Assembly (NCBI RefSeq): GCF_902506205.1
Contig: NZ_LR732816.1
Span: 1,683,604-1,747,603, forward strand
Source: Brevundimonas sp. G8
GTDB lineage: Bacteria > Pseudomonadota > Alphaproteobacteria > Caulobacterales > Caulobacteraceae
Direction: 5' to 3'
Length of the DNA: 64,000 nucleotides
Below are positions 28,251 through 37,904 of the stretch, piece by piece. Numbering within the stretch: position 1 is the stretch's first letter; every line of letters starts with the position of its first letter. Both the position numbers and the translations under genes were made by a program. Under the pieces are notes generated by a model, which had not been told where the DNA came from, searched no databases, and saw only the letters and a list, made by a program, of their open reading frames with translations.

Positions 28251-28305
28251 TCGGCGCGCGCTGTACGACTGATCTCCATCCCAAAGAATTTGAAGGAATA
28301 GCGAC

Positions 28306-28659
28306 ATGGCTCGCGTTAAACGTGGCGTAACCTCGCACGCCAAGCACAAGAAGGTTCTGGAGCAGGCCAAGGGCTTCTCCGGCCGCCGCAAGAATACGAT
28401 CCGTACGGCCAAGGCCGCCGTCGATCGCGCCGGGCAATACGCCTATCGCGACCGTCGCACCAAGAAGCGTAACTTCCGCGCCCTGTGGATCCAGCGCATC
28501 AACGCCGCCGCCCGTCTGGAAGGCTTCACCTACAGCCAGTTCATCAACGGCCTGAATAAGGCCGGAATCGAACTGGACCGCAAGGTTCTGGCCTCGATCG
28601 CCGCTGACGCGACCGGCTTCAAGGCCGTCGCCGACAAGGTCCGCGCCGCTCTGGCTTAA
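28306..28659 (+). CDS. rplT: 50S ribosomal protein L20
   Basis: A 117-residue large-subunit protein needed early in 50S assembly. The N-terminal extension [23 protein letters not shown] threads into 23S rRNA and the C-terminal block [14 protein letters not shown] is the globular part. A ribosome site GAAGGA precedes the ATG. It is the last gene before a strong terminator. Confidence 0.98.
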   Translation: MARVKRGVTSHAKHKKVLEQAKGFSGRRKNTIRTAKAAVDRAGQYAYRDRRTKKRNFRALWIQRINAAARLEGFTYSQFINGLNKAGIELDRKVLASIAADATGFKAVADKVRAALA

Positions 28660-28725
28660 GGGTTTGGCGTAAGGACCGCGCTCAAGCCGCGAGCGACCGC
28701 GTCGCGAGCGTAGCGCAAGAAAATG

Positions 28726-28758
28726 ACGCCCGCTCCGCTTTCCGGGGCGGGCGTTTTT
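28726..28758 (+). terminator. Intrinsic terminator of rpmI-rplT
   Basis: Stem ACGCCCGCTCCG (28726-28737) with CGGGGCGGGCGT (28743-28754), one G-T pair, five-base loop, then TTTTT. Confidence 0.92.
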
Positions 28759-28788
28759 CGTTTCAGGGCCTGTCGGAAGTCCGCCCGT

Positions 28789-30384
28789 TCAGGCGGCTTC
28801 GGCCACTTCCGCCATTCGGCTTTGCGCCAGCACCATGCGAATGGCGTTCAGCAGGGCGTCGGGCTGGATCGGCTTTTGCGCCACCCCGTTCATGCCCGCA
28901 GCGATATAGTCCAACTCGTCACGCTCATCGGCGTTGGCCGTCAGCGCCAGGATCGGCAGGGCGCCGGCCGGGCCGGGCAGGGCGCGGATGGCCCGCGTCG
29001 CGGCGACCCCGTCCATCACCGGCATCTTGATGTCCATCAGGGCCAGGTCGAACGGTCGAGCACTGACGGCGTCCAGCGCCTCGCGCCCGTTCTCGGCCAT
29101 CTCGCAGGTGCAGCCGAACATCTCCAGCAGCTTGCCGGCGACGAAACGGTTGGTCGCATTGTCGTCCACCACCAGCACATGCAGGGTGTCGTGCGGCGTC
29201 GGCGCGGCCATTTCGGGCGCCGTCGTCCCTCGTTCGTTCGCGACGCGCAGCGGCAGTCGCACCTGGAACCGGGCGCCGCCCTGGGGCGAGGTCGCCAAGG
29301 AGATGCCGCCCCCCATCCGCTCGGCGATCTGGCGGCAGATGGCCAGACCCAGGCCGGCGCCTGCGCCCTCGCGCCCGGCCTTGCCGGTGTTGAAGGGGTC
29401 GAAGATGGTCGCCGCCGCCGCCTCGGGTACGCCGGGGCCGCTGTCGTCCACGGTGAAGATCACCTCGCCGTCGGGCCGGCTTTCGATCAGGGCGACGACC
29501 TCGCCCGTCAGGGTGAACTTCAGGGCGTTGCCGATCAGGTTGTTCAGCAACTGCTTCAACCGCATGCCGTCGGCCTGAACGTAAGGGACGGCCAGGTCGG
29601 TGTGGATCGTCAGGGCCAGGGCCTTCTCTTCGGCCCGCGCGCGCCACAGGGCGTCGATGTCGAAGGCGACGGCCGATAGGTCCAGCGGCTCTTCTTCCAG
29701 GGTCAACATGCCGGCCGAGGCGCGCGACATGTCCAGCGCGTCGGTCAGCAGCCGCAGCAGGCTCTGGCCCGAATCGATGACGGTGCGGACGTAGGGGCGC
29801 AGCTCTTCCTGCTCCAGCTTCTTGTCCATCAGGGCGGCGACGCCCAGCACCCCGTTCAGGGGCGTGCGGATTTCGTGGCTCATCACCGCCAGGAACTCGG
29901 ACTTGGCGCGGCTGGAGGCGACGGCCTCGGCCTCGGCGATGGCCAGGTCGCGGGCCAGGGCGCTCATTTCCTCGGCGCGCTGGCGGTGCAGGGCGGCGCC
30001 GGCTTGTACGATCTGCAGCGCGGTGCCGACGCCGACGTAGCGACCGTCCGCCACCACGACGAAGCCGCCCAGCAGGGCCCCCAGTTCCGCCGCCCCATAG
30101 GCTTGGAAGAAGGCCTCCGCGCTGGTCGCCGCGTCCGCCATGGGGGCGTTGCGATCCATCAGGCTTTCGGCGGGTTTCCTGGCATAGAGGGCGCGTCCGA
30201 ACTCGGCCGCCATCCTCAGGGTGAAGGCGTTGCGCTCGATGATGCCGACCGGGCGGCCGTCGTCGTCCACGACGGCCAGGGCCAGGGTGTTCGGCTCGGT
30301 CTGGAACCGTTCGAACACCTCGGCGCCGGGCGTAGACGGGGCCACCGGCGCGATCAAATCAACGAAGTCACCGATACGCGGCAT
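28789..30384 (-). CDS. Hybrid histidine kinase with N-terminal CBS-like region and receiver domain
   Basis: A cytoplasmic hybrid kinase of 531 residues. The first 140 residues resemble a CBS pair (LALAVVDDDGRPVGII, then GGFVVVADGRYVGVG), which would sense a small ligand such as a nucleotide. The HisKA domain has the phospho-acceptor in SHEIRTPL at about residue 166. The ATPase has the N-box NNLIGNALKF and the G2 box GAGAGLGLAI. The C-terminal receiver has VVDDNATN and the phospho-Asp in LMDIKMPVMDG near 450. The ATG at 30384 follows GAGGA, so I prefer it to the GTG twelve bases earlier. No partner regulator is adjacent. Confidence 0.88.
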   Translation of the reverse strand: MPRIGDFVDLIAPVAPSTPGAEVFERFQTEPNTLALAVVDDDGRPVGIIERNAFTLRMAAEFGRALYARKPAESLMDRNAPMADAATSAEAFFQAYGAAELGALLGGFVVVADGRYVGVGTALQIVQAGAALHRQRAEEMSALARDLAIAEAEAVASSRAKSEFLAVMSHEIRTPLNGVLGVAALMDKKLEQEELRPYVRTVIDSGQSLLRLLTDALDMSRASAGMLTLEEEPLDLSAVAFDIDALWRARAEEKALALTIHTDLAVPYVQADGMRLKQLLNNLIGNALKFTLTGEVVALIESRPDGEVIFTVDDSGPGVPEAAAATIFDPFNTGKAGREGAGAGLGLAICRQIAERMGGGISLATSPQGGARFQVRLPLRVANERGTTAPEMAAPTPHDTLHVLVVDDNATNRFVAGKLLEMFGCTCEMAENGREALDAVSARPFDLALMDIKMPVMDGVAATRAIRALPGPAGALPILALTANADERDELDYIAAGMNGVAQKPIQPDALLNAIRMVLAQSRMAEVAEAA

Positions 30385-30554
30385 CAAGGTCCTCACCCGT
30401 TCGGAGGCCTGCTTAGCGGCTGATATTTAACGCCAGCTTTGCCGTTCATGAACCTTTCGCGGCGGGTTTTCGACAGTTGATCCGTTAACGGACGGAAATC
30501 ACATAATTTCAAATGGACGTTTCCCCACGCGTGCTTCGACGCTAGCCTCGCACC

Positions 30555-31529
30555 ATGATGCGCCCCCTGATCTGCAGCCTGGCTCTCGCTCTCGCCCTGG
30601 CCCACCCCGCCGTCGCGCAGGAGCGCCGCGTCGCTGTCACCTTCGACGACCTGCCGTTCCAGGCGGACGAGGCGACCTTGTGCGATCCGGCGCGGATGAT
30701 GACGATCACCGAAGACTTCGTCGCCATGCTGAAGCCGCTCGACACCCACGGTGCGGCCTTCGTCAATGCGGGCAAGGTGTGCGAGGCCGAACGCGCCACG
30801 ACCCTGCCCCGCGTGCTGAACGTCTGGTTGGACGGTGGACTGGACCTGGGCAACCACACCTTCAGCCACATCAACATCCACCGCACGACGGCCGAGACCT
30901 ATTTGGCCGACGTGGACGCAGGCGCCCCGATCGTCCGCGACGTGCTGGAGGCGCGCGGCAAGGCCCTGCGCTGGTTCCGCCATCCCTATCTGTTCACCGG
31001 CGAGACCCAGGACAAGCACGACGCCATCGCGGCAGGCCTGGCCCAGCGCGGCTATACGGTGGCGCCGGTCACGATCGACAACAACGACTGGATGTTCGCC
31101 GACGTCTATCGCAAGGCCGAGTCGCTGGGCGACACGGCCCTGATGCAGCGCATCGGTCAAGCCTATGTGGCGCACATGACCACGGTGCTGGATTTCTTCG
31201 AACCCTACAGCGCCGAGATCGCTGGCGGTCGCGAACCGGCCCAGGTCCTGCTGCTGCACGCCAACAGTCTGAACCAGGCGTATTATCCGCAGGTCCACGC
31301 CCTCTATCTTGCGCGCGGCTATCGCTTCGTGCCGCTGGAGGAAGCGTTGTCCGATCCGGTCTACGGCCACGCCGATACCTATGTCCGCGCCAACGGAATC
31401 TCATGGCTGCACCGCTGGATGCAGACCGACGGCCGGCCCATCCGCTGGGAGCCGGAACCGCCCGCCTGGATCGTCGCGGCCAACAAGGCGCCGGCGTCCG
31501 AACTTCAGGCCATCGCATCCGCCCCTTGA
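30555..31529 (+). CDS. Polysaccharide deacetylase family protein (CE4-type)
   Basis: A secreted metal-dependent deacetylase of 324 residues. The signal peptide ends at AVAQ (about residue 22). The NodB-type motifs are VTFDDLPF with the catalytic Asp, NHTFSHINIH with the two zinc-binding His, and WFRHPYLFTG. These predict removal of acetyl groups from an N-acetylated polysaccharide, such as peptidoglycan or a surface polymer, in the periplasm. The C-terminal 100 residues hold LLLHANSLNQ, the second His motif. It lies 41 bases before pheS on the same strand but is unrelated in function. Confidence 0.88.
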   Translation: MMRPLICSLALALALAHPAVAQERRVAVTFDDLPFQADEATLCDPARMMTITEDFVAMLKPLDTHGAAFVNAGKVCEAERATTLPRVLNVWLDGGLDLGNHTFSHINIHRTTAETYLADVDAGAPIVRDVLEARGKALRWFRHPYLFTGETQDKHDAIAAGLAQRGYTVAPVTIDNNDWMFADVYRKAESLGDTALMQRIGQAYVAHMTTVLDFFEPYSAEIAGGREPAQVLLLHANSLNQAYYPQVHALYLARGYRFVPLEEALSDPVYGHADTYVRANGISWLHRWMQTDGRPIRWEPEPPAWIVAANKAPASELQAIASAP

Positions 31530-31570
31530 AGGGTGACGAAAGCCGTTCCACCCGTTAAGGCACGGGGCAA

Positions 31571-32647
31571 ATGACCGATCTCGCCACACTCGAACTCGAC
31601 CTGATCAACGCCATCGGCGGCGCCGAAGGCGTCGCCGCCCTGGAAGAGGTGCGTGTCGCCGCCCTGGGCAAGTCCGGCTCCGTCTCCGGCCTGCTGAAGG
31701 GCATGGGTGCGATGAGCCCCGACGAACGCCGCGAACAGGGGCCGATGATCAACGGCCTGCGCGACCGCGTCGCCGCCGCCATCACGGCCAAGAAGGCCGA
31801 ACTGGAGGCCGCCGAACTGGACGCGCGGCTCCAGGCCGAGCGCATCGACCTGACCCTGCCGGCCTGGCCGCGTCGCAAGGGCGGGGTTCACCCCACCATG
31901 CAGGTGATGGACGAGATGATCGCCCTGTTCGCCGAGATGGGCTTTGCGGTCGCCGAAGGCCCGGATATCGAGGACGACTTCCACAACTTCACCGCCCTGA
32001 ACTTCCCGCCCAAACACCCGGCGCGGGAGATGCACGACACCTTCTTCCTGAAGCCCGACCCGGAAACGGGCGAGCGCAAGGTGCTGCGCACCCACACCAG
32101 CCCGGTGCAGGTCCGCACCATGATGTCCCAGAAGCCGCCGATCCGCATCATCGCGCCGGGCCGCACCTTCCGTAAGGATTCGGACGCCACCCACACGCCG
32201 ATGTTCCACCAGATCGAAGGCCTGGTGATCGATCGCGACATCCATATGGGTCACCTTAAGACCACGCTTCAGACCTTCATCGCCCGCTTCTTCGAACTGG
32301 ACGAGGTCCAGGCGCGGTTCCGGCCGCACCACTTCCCCTTCACCGAACCTTCGGCCGAGATGGACATCCGCTGCGACCGCTCGGGCGGCAAGCTGGTGTT
32401 CAACAGAGGCGACGACTGGCTGGAGATCCTGGGCTGCGGAATGGTGCATCCCAATGTGCTGCGGAACTGCGGCATCGACCCGGACGAGTATCAGGGCTTC
32501 GCCTTCGGCATGGGCGTGGACCGCCTGGCCATGCTGAAATACGGCGTGCCCGACCTGCGTCCTATGTTCGACGCCGACACCCGCTGGCTGTCGCACTACG
32601 GCTTCTCGGCGTTCGCCGCCCCCAATCCGGCCAGCGGACTGAGCTGA
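31571..32647 (+). CDS. pheS: Phenylalanine-tRNA ligase alpha subunit
   Basis: The catalytic subunit of the alpha2-beta2 enzyme that charges tRNA-Phe. The 358-residue protein has the N-terminal coiled coil that grips the tRNA, then the class II core: motif 1 around [10 protein letters not shown], motif 2 at [12 protein letters not shown], and motif 3 at [11 protein letters not shown]. It is followed by a small gene that starts within its stop codon (TGATG), and then by pheT, so the two subunits are not directly adjacent. Confidence 0.98.
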   Translation: MTDLATLELDLINAIGGAEGVAALEEVRVAALGKSGSVSGLLKGMGAMSPDERREQGPMINGLRDRVAAAITAKKAELEAAELDARLQAERIDLTLPAWPRRKGGVHPTMQVMDEMIALFAEMGFAVAEGPDIEDDFHNFTALNFPPKHPAREMHDTFFLKPDPETGERKVLRTHTSPVQVRTMMSQKPPIRIIAPGRTFRKDSDATHTPMFHQIEGLVIDRDIHMGHLKTTLQTFIARFFELDEVQARFRPHHFPFTEPSAEMDIRCDRSGGKLVFNRGDDWLEILGCGMVHPNVLRNCGIDPDEYQGFAFGMGVDRLAMLKYGVPDLRPMFDADTRWLSHYGFSAFAAPNPASGLS

Positions 32648-33045
32648 TGAAAACCATACTGCCGATCAATCGCCCGCTCGCCGACGCGCCGGACCTGAAC
32701 GCAGCGAGGTTCGAGAACGTCGACATCATCTTGTACGAACTCTATGCTGCCGCCGATGCCAAAGGAGTTCCGCTGGTCGAGGGCCGCACCTTCACGGGCT
32801 GCCGCTTCCAGGGGCCGGCCGTCATCTTGGTGTCGAACGGCGTCACCTTCACCGATACGAACTTCGGCGACGGTCGGGGCAGCATCAAGAACCTGCTGAC
32901 CCGTTCGCTGGGCGACAAGGCCATCGGCACGATCCCGATGCGCGACTGCAAATTCATCGGCTGCGAATTCTATGGCGTCGGCTTCACCGGCACGGACGAG
33001 TTCCTCGACCAGGTCGCCGCCCTTACCGACAAGCCCAAGGCCTGA
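32647..33045 (+). CDS. Small unknown protein between pheS and pheT, pentapeptide-like repeats
   Basis: A 132-residue protein of unknown function. Its start overlaps the pheS stop by one base and it ends seven bases before pheT, so it is part of that operon. Two stretches, [16 protein letters not shown] with [10 protein letters not shown], and [15 protein letters not shown], have the F/C spacing of pentapeptide-repeat beta-helices but are too few for a full helix. Codon use matches the neighbours. It could be an accessory to the synthetase or merely a passenger gene. Confidence 0.7.
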   Translation: MKTILPINRPLADAPDLNAARFENVDIILYELYAAADAKGVPLVEGRTFTGCRFQGPAVILVSNGVTFTDTNFGDGRGSIKNLLTRSLGDKAIGTIPMRDCKFIGCEFYGVGFTGTDEFLDQVAALTDKPKA

Positions 33046-33052
33046 GACCGTT

Positions 33053-35506
33053 ATGAAATTCACCCTGTCCTGGCTGAAGGACCACCTCGAAACCGAGGCG
33101 GACGTGCATCGGATCGCCGAGGCCATGACCATGGCCGGGCTGGAGGTCGAGGAGGTCATCGACCCCGCCGCCAAGCTCGCGCCCTTCACCGTGGCCAAAA
33201 TCCTGTCGGCCGAGCGTCACCCGAACGCCGACCGGCTGCAGGTCTGTCAGGTCGAGACCGTCGATGGCTTGAAGGAGATCGTCTGCGGCGCGCCGAACGC
33301 GCGGGCGGGCCTGACCACCATCTACGCCCCCATCGGCGCCTATGTGCCCGGCCTGGGCGTGACCCTGGTCGAGAAGCCGGTACGCGGCGTGGTGTCGAAC
33401 GGCATGCTGTGTTCGGCGTCGGAGCTTGAGCTGTCGGACGAGAGCGACGGCATCCAGGAACTGCCGCCCGAGATCCCGGTGGGAACCCCGGTCGCCGGCC
33501 TGTTCGGCGCCGAACCCGTGATCGATTTCGAGGTCACGCCGAACCGCCCCGACTGGCTGGGCGTCGCCGGCATCGCGCGGGATCTGGCCGCCGCGAGCGT
33601 CGGCAAGCTGAAGCATTTCGACATCGCGGTGGTGCGCGGGGCCTTCCCGTCGCCGATTAGCGTGCGGCTGGATGCGCCGCAGATGTGCCCGGTCTTCGCC
33701 GGTCGCGTCATTCGGGGCGTCAAGAACGGGCCGTCGCCGGCCTGGCTGCAAAAACGCCTGACCGCCATCGGCCTGCGCTCGATCAACCGTCTGGTCGATG
33801 TGACCAATCTGATCGCCTACGACCGCGCCCGGCCGCTACACGTCTATGACGTGGCCAAGCTGGTTGGGACCGAGATCGTGGTGCGCGCGGGCCAGGTCTC
33901 AGCCGAGACGGCTCATATCGAGGGCGGCGAGCCCGAACATCTGATCGCCCTGGACGGAAAAACCTACGCGGCATCGGCCGCCGACTGCGTCATCGCCGAC
34001 GCCGGGGGCGAGCGTCCCATCGGCCTGGGCGGCGTGATGGGCGGCGAGTCGACCGGCTGTGACGAGACCACGACCGACGTCTTCGTCGAAAGCGCCTGGT
34101 TCGACCCGCTGGTCGTCGCCCAGACGGGCCGGGCGCTCGGCATCCATTCCGACGCCCAGTATCGGTTCGCGCGCGGAGTCGATCCGGTCTCGGTCACGCC
34201 GGGGCTGGAACTGGCCACCCGCCTGATCCTGGACCTGTGCGGCGGCGAGCCGTCCGAGATCGTCTTCGTCGGCGAACCCCCCGCCAGCCCGGCGCCCTTC
34301 GCCTTCGACCCCGCCTATGTGAAGCGGCTGACGGGCATGGACCTGGCCGACGACCGGATCGGGACCATCCTGGGCCAGCTCGGCTTCCTGGTCACCGCCG
34401 GCCCCGCCGATCAGGCCGAGCCCTGGATCGTCACCCCGCCGTCCTGGCGCCGCGACGTCGAGGGCCGCGCCGATCTGGTCGAGGAGGTCGCCCGGATCGA
34501 GGGCTTCGACAGCCTGCCCGACACGCCCCTGCCTGAGGCCGCTCGCCCCGCCGGCGGCGTGCTGAGCCCGCGCCAGGCCCGCGTCCGCACGGCGCGCCGG
34601 GCCCTGGCCGCCCTGGGCTACGCCGAGGCCGTCACCTGGTCCTTCACCAAGCAATCGACAGCCGTCCTGTTCGGCGGCGGCGATGACAGGCTGGTGCTGG
34701 AGAACCCGATCGCAGCCGATCTGGACTGCATGCGGCCGTCGGCCCTGCCGAACCTGATCCAGGCGGCGGCGAGGAACGCCGCGCGCGGCTTCGCCGACGC
34801 CGCCCTGTTCGAGATCGGCCCCATCTATCTGGGCGACGGTCCCGCGGATCAGCGCACGGTGATCACCGCCCTGGTCGCCCCGCACGCCGCCCGCCACTGG
34901 GCCGGCGCCGGCGAGGACGCTCTGTTCACGCTCAAGGGCGACCTGACCACCCTGCTGGAAGAGATCGGCGCCCCGGTCGCCTCGCTGCAACTGACGCAAG
35001 GCCAGAACCGCGACTGGTGGCACCCCGGCCGTTCGGCCCGGCTGCAGCTGGGTCCCAAGAACGTCATGGTCGAGCTCGGTGAACTGCATCCGCGCGTGCT
35101 GAAGGCGCTGGACGCCGACGGTCCGATCCTGGCCTTCGAGATCGTGCTCGACAACGTCCCCGAGCCGCGCGGCCAGAAAAGCAAGAATGGGGGCGGCAAG
35201 GCGCGAGGATCCGCCGACCTGTCCGCCCTGATGCCCCTGACCCGCGACTTCGCCTTCGTGGTCGAGGACGCCAAGCCGGTCGGCGACCTGGTCCGAGCCG
35301 CGACCGGCGCCGATAAGGCCCTGATCGCCGAGGTCCGCGTCTTCGACGTCTATCGCGGCAAGGGCGTGGACGACGGCTTCAAGTCCGTCGCCCTGGAAGT
35401 CGTCATCCAACCCCGCGACGCCACCCTGACCGAAGCCGAGATCGAAGCCCTGACCGCCAAGGTCGTGGCGGCGGTGGAGAAGCAGGGCGGCAAGCTGCGG
35501 GGGTAA
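33053..35506 (+). CDS. pheT: Phenylalanine-tRNA ligase beta subunit
   Basis: The tRNA-binding and editing subunit, 817 residues. In order it has the N-terminal OB-fold tRNA-binding domain ([30 protein letters not shown]), the B3/B4 editing domain ([23 protein letters not shown]), the B5 domain, the catalytic-like core and the C-terminal anticodon-binding FDX-ACB domain ([12 protein letters not shown] to the end). The start [15 protein letters not shown] is the family N-terminus; the longer frame is antisense-like and is rejected. It closes the pheS operon. Confidence 0.98.
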   Translation: MKFTLSWLKDHLETEADVHRIAEAMTMAGLEVEEVIDPAAKLAPFTVAKILSAERHPNADRLQVCQVETVDGLKEIVCGAPNARAGLTTIYAPIGAYVPGLGVTLVEKPVRGVVSNGMLCSASELELSDESDGIQELPPEIPVGTPVAGLFGAEPVIDFEVTPNRPDWLGVAGIARDLAAASVGKLKHFDIAVVRGAFPSPISVRLDAPQMCPVFAGRVIRGVKNGPSPAWLQKRLTAIGLRSINRLVDVTNLIAYDRARPLHVYDVAKLVGTEIVVRAGQVSAETAHIEGGEPEHLIALDGKTYAASAADCVIADAGGERPIGLGGVMGGESTGCDETTTDVFVESAWFDPLVVAQTGRALGIHSDAQYRFARGVDPVSVTPGLELATRLILDLCGGEPSEIVFVGEPPASPAPFAFDPAYVKRLTGMDLADDRIGTILGQLGFLVTAGPADQAEPWIVTPPSWRRDVEGRADLVEEVARIEGFDSLPDTPLPEAARPAGGVLSPRQARVRTARRALAALGYAEAVTWSFTKQSTAVLFGGGDDRLVLENPIAADLDCMRPSALPNLIQAAARNAARGFADAALFEIGPIYLGDGPADQRTVITALVAPHAARHWAGAGEDALFTLKGDLTTLLEEIGAPVASLQLTQGQNRDWWHPGRSARLQLGPKNVMVELGELHPRVLKALDADGPILAFEIVLDNVPEPRGQKSKNGGGKARGSADLSALMPLTRDFAFVVEDAKPVGDLVRAATGADKALIAEVRVFDVYRGKGVDDGFKSVALEVVIQPRDATLTEAEIEALTAKVVAAVEKQGGKLRG

Positions 35507-35601
35507 GGCTGACGTACCCACGGTCCTAGCGGCGTTACCGATCCTTAAGTTGCCCCATTGAGCGCAAGTCGCGACGGTGACGGCGAACCGGGGGCGCCGC
35601 T

Positions 35602-37071
35602 TTGAACATACTGAAACTATGCTTGGCTGTGGCGGCGACCATCCCAGGCGTCGCGTTCGCGCAGACCGCGCCCTCGCGCGCCTTCTTTGAGCCGGGCTCC
35701 TGCGTCGTCGAGGTCGCGGCTGGCGAAAAGATCGACTGCGGCACGTTGAACGTCCCGGAAAACAGGTCGGTGGCGGACAGCCGGATGATCCGGCTGCCGG
35801 TCATCATCTTCCGCAGTCGCGCGGCCCAACCGGCGTCCGACCCAGTCATGTTCCTGACAGGCGGTCCCGGCAACAGCGCATTGACCGGCCAGCGCTCGGG
35901 CAAGAGCAATCCTTTCCTCGACGCACGCGATCAAGTGTTGCTGGAGCCGCGCGGCGCGAGACTGTCTCAGCCGGCGCTTGAATGCCCTGAGATCAACGCT
36001 CTGAAAGGCGAGATCGGCGCGGGTCGATTACGGGCAGGGGCGGGGCAGGCGGCTTTGTCCGCCGCAGCCGGAGCCTGTCGTACGAGACTTGAGGACGCCG
36101 GAGCGGACCTGAACGGCTACAACTCGGCGGAGGCGGCCGACGACATCGAAGATCTTCGTGTCGCCCTGGGCTATCCCCAACTGAATCTCTACGCCCTGTC
36201 TTATGGGACGCGGCTGGCGCTAACGGTCGCCAGGCGGCATCCGGCCTCGGTGCGGGCAATGGTGCTGGACTCCGCTTTGCCGCCCGAGGTGAACTATGAC
36301 GAGACCGCCAGCGCCAACACCTGGCGCGCGCTCAACGCGGTGTTCGACGGATGCGCCGTGGACCCTGTCTGTGCGGCGGCCTGGCCGAACCCAAGGGCGG
36401 ACTTCCAGGCCCTGGTGGCCAAGGCCGACAGCGAACGTCTGCCCTTCGGTCTGGCCGATCCCTCGATAGATGCAAGAGGGGCTGAGGTCGTCCAGGCCGT
36501 CGGCATGGCCTTGCAGAACCCGCGTCTCATTCCCCTCATCCCCCGCGCCGTGGGTGGGGCTCTGGCGGGTCGGTATGAAGAAATGGCCGGCTGGATCACT
36601 CAGGGCCAGGGTCTCTCGAACTTCACCTGGGGGCTGAGATTGTCGGTCTGGTGCAGCGAAGAGGCGCCGTTTCAGAATGCGGATCGCGTCCGGGCGCAGA
36701 CGTCGGCGGATTACGGTCTGGGCGGCATGGACGCCCGTGCGGCGTCGCCGGCCATGTGTGAGGCCTGGAATATCGCACCGGCGCCGGCGGTCGAGAACGA
36801 GGCGGTGCGTAGCGATGTCCCCACCCTGATCCTCGCGGGCGAGTTCGATCCATCCACCCCGCCGCAATGGGGGCAACGGGTGCTGGTGAACATGCCGAAG
36901 GCCTTTTTCGTGCAGATGCCGGGCCTCAGTCACGGCGCCAGCTTCAACGCCTGCGGGGGGCGTATGGCGTTCGACTTCATCAACGACCCTGGTGCGCCGC
37001 CCGTGATGACGTGCGTCGCCAAACTTCCCGGCGCGGACTTCGCCGCCAGCGCAACAGAGCCAGCAACGTAA
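35602..37071 (+). CDS. Secreted TAP-like alpha/beta hydrolase (S33 peptidase type)
   Basis: An exported alpha/beta hydrolase of 489 residues with a C-terminal TAP-like domain, seen in tripeptidyl aminopeptidases and related S33 enzymes. The start is TTG 35602, leading MNILKLCLAVAATIPGVAFA, a good signal peptide. The oxyanion block is LTGGPGNSAL; the nucleophile is Ser in LSYGTRLAL; the acid is in LAGEFDPSTPP and the base His in GLSHGAS. Cysteines at several places suggest periplasmic disulfides. It probably hydrolyses small peptides or esters. Confidence 0.85.
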   Translation: MNILKLCLAVAATIPGVAFAQTAPSRAFFEPGSCVVEVAAGEKIDCGTLNVPENRSVADSRMIRLPVIIFRSRAAQPASDPVMFLTGGPGNSALTGQRSGKSNPFLDARDQVLLEPRGARLSQPALECPEINALKGEIGAGRLRAGAGQAALSAAAGACRTRLEDAGADLNGYNSAEAADDIEDLRVALGYPQLNLYALSYGTRLALTVARRHPASVRAMVLDSALPPEVNYDETASANTWRALNAVFDGCAVDPVCAAAWPNPRADFQALVAKADSERLPFGLADPSIDARGAEVVQAVGMALQNPRLIPLIPRAVGGALAGRYEEMAGWITQGQGLSNFTWGLRLSVWCSEEAPFQNADRVRAQTSADYGLGGMDARAASPAMCEAWNIAPAPAVENEAVRSDVPTLILAGEFDPSTPPQWGQRVLVNMPKAFFVQMPGLSHGASFNACGGRMAFDFINDPGAPPVMTCVAKLPGADFAASATEPAT

Positions 37072-37178
37072 GCCCCCGTTAACCTTGAAGCCGCAAGGCT
37101 GCCGCAAAGGTCGGGGACGGTGCAGCGAAGACCGGCGCGCCAGCCGGCCGTCCTCTCGCCGCCTTCGGAGCGTCCCCC

Positions 37179-37790
37179 ATGCATCGTCGCCAAATGATTC
37201 TTTCCGGCCTGGCCACAGCCGCCGGCGCCTCGGCCGTCGGCGCCTGCGCCACGGCGCCGGCGCGCGATCCCAACTATCCGATCCGCTCGGACCAGACCGC
37301 CCAGGCCTACAGCTTCGACGAACTGGTCTCGGCCGGTTCGCGCGAGTTGGGCATTGCGGCCGAGGTCGTGGGCGGCGCCATCGAGCGTATCTTCGCCGAC
37401 CAGGGCGACCGCCCCACCGCCTATATCGCAGGCGAGGAAGGGTCCGGCGCCGTGGTCGTCGGCGCGCGTTACGGCCGCGGCGCCCTGCACATGAAGGACC
37501 TGTCGGCCTCGCAGGAGGTGTTCTGGCAGGGCGCGTCCGTGGGTTGGGACTGGGGCGGCAACGCCAGCCGGGTCTTCACCCTAGTCTACGGCCTGTACCA
37601 CCCCGACATGATCTATCGCCGCTATCCGGGGGTCGAGGGTTCGGCCTATCTGGTCGCCGGCATGGGCGTGAACTATCAGCGCGCCGACGGCATCGTCCTG
37701 GCCCCCATCCGCACCGGCGTCGGCCTGCGCCTGGGCGCCAACGTCGGCACGATGAGCTATAGCCGCCAGCGGAATTTGCTGCCGTTCTAA
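37179..37790 (+). CDS. eipA: EipA family (DUF1134) cell-envelope protein
   Basis: A 203-residue exported DUF1134 protein. In Brucella the family member EipA is a periplasmic beta-barrel-like protein needed for envelope integrity and virulence; that role is taken from the family. The N-terminus has an RR pair and a signal with Cys in GACATAP that could serve as a lipobox. The mature domain has YSFDELVSAG, GVEGSAYLVAGMGVNYQ and GVGLRLGANVGTMSYS, the diagnostic end block. The start at 37179 is the only one that keeps the signal. It stands alone before a repeat. Confidence 0.9.
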   Translation: MHRRQMILSGLATAAGASAVGACATAPARDPNYPIRSDQTAQAYSFDELVSAGSRELGIAAEVVGGAIERIFADQGDRPTAYIAGEEGSGAVVVGARYGRGALHMKDLSASQEVFWQGASVGWDWGGNASRVFTLVYGLYHPDMIYRRYPGVEGSAYLVAGMGVNYQRADGIVLAPIRTGVGLRLGANVGTMSYSRQRNLLPF

Positions 37791-37800
37791 GCTACTCACC

Positions 37801-37890
37801 GGCTTGACCCGAGGACCGAGCGTCGGTCGGACTGTGCGTCGCCCCTTCGCATGAGCGGCGGATCATCCGGTCCTCGGGTCAAGCCCGAGG
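37801..37890. repeat. Long inverted repeat with 18-bp arms
   Basis: GGCTTGACCCGAGGACCG at 37801-37818 is the exact reverse complement of 37868-37885, about 50 bases apart. The right arm also lies inside a smaller palindrome (CCTCGGG TCAAG CCCGAGG, 37873-37890). No T tract follows. Elements with this CCTCGGG-TCAAG-CCCGAGG core are common between genes in alphaproteobacteria, and this looks like one such dispersed repeat between convergent genes. Confidence 0.7.
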
Positions 37891-37904
37891 ATGACGGGGT
37901 GTGA

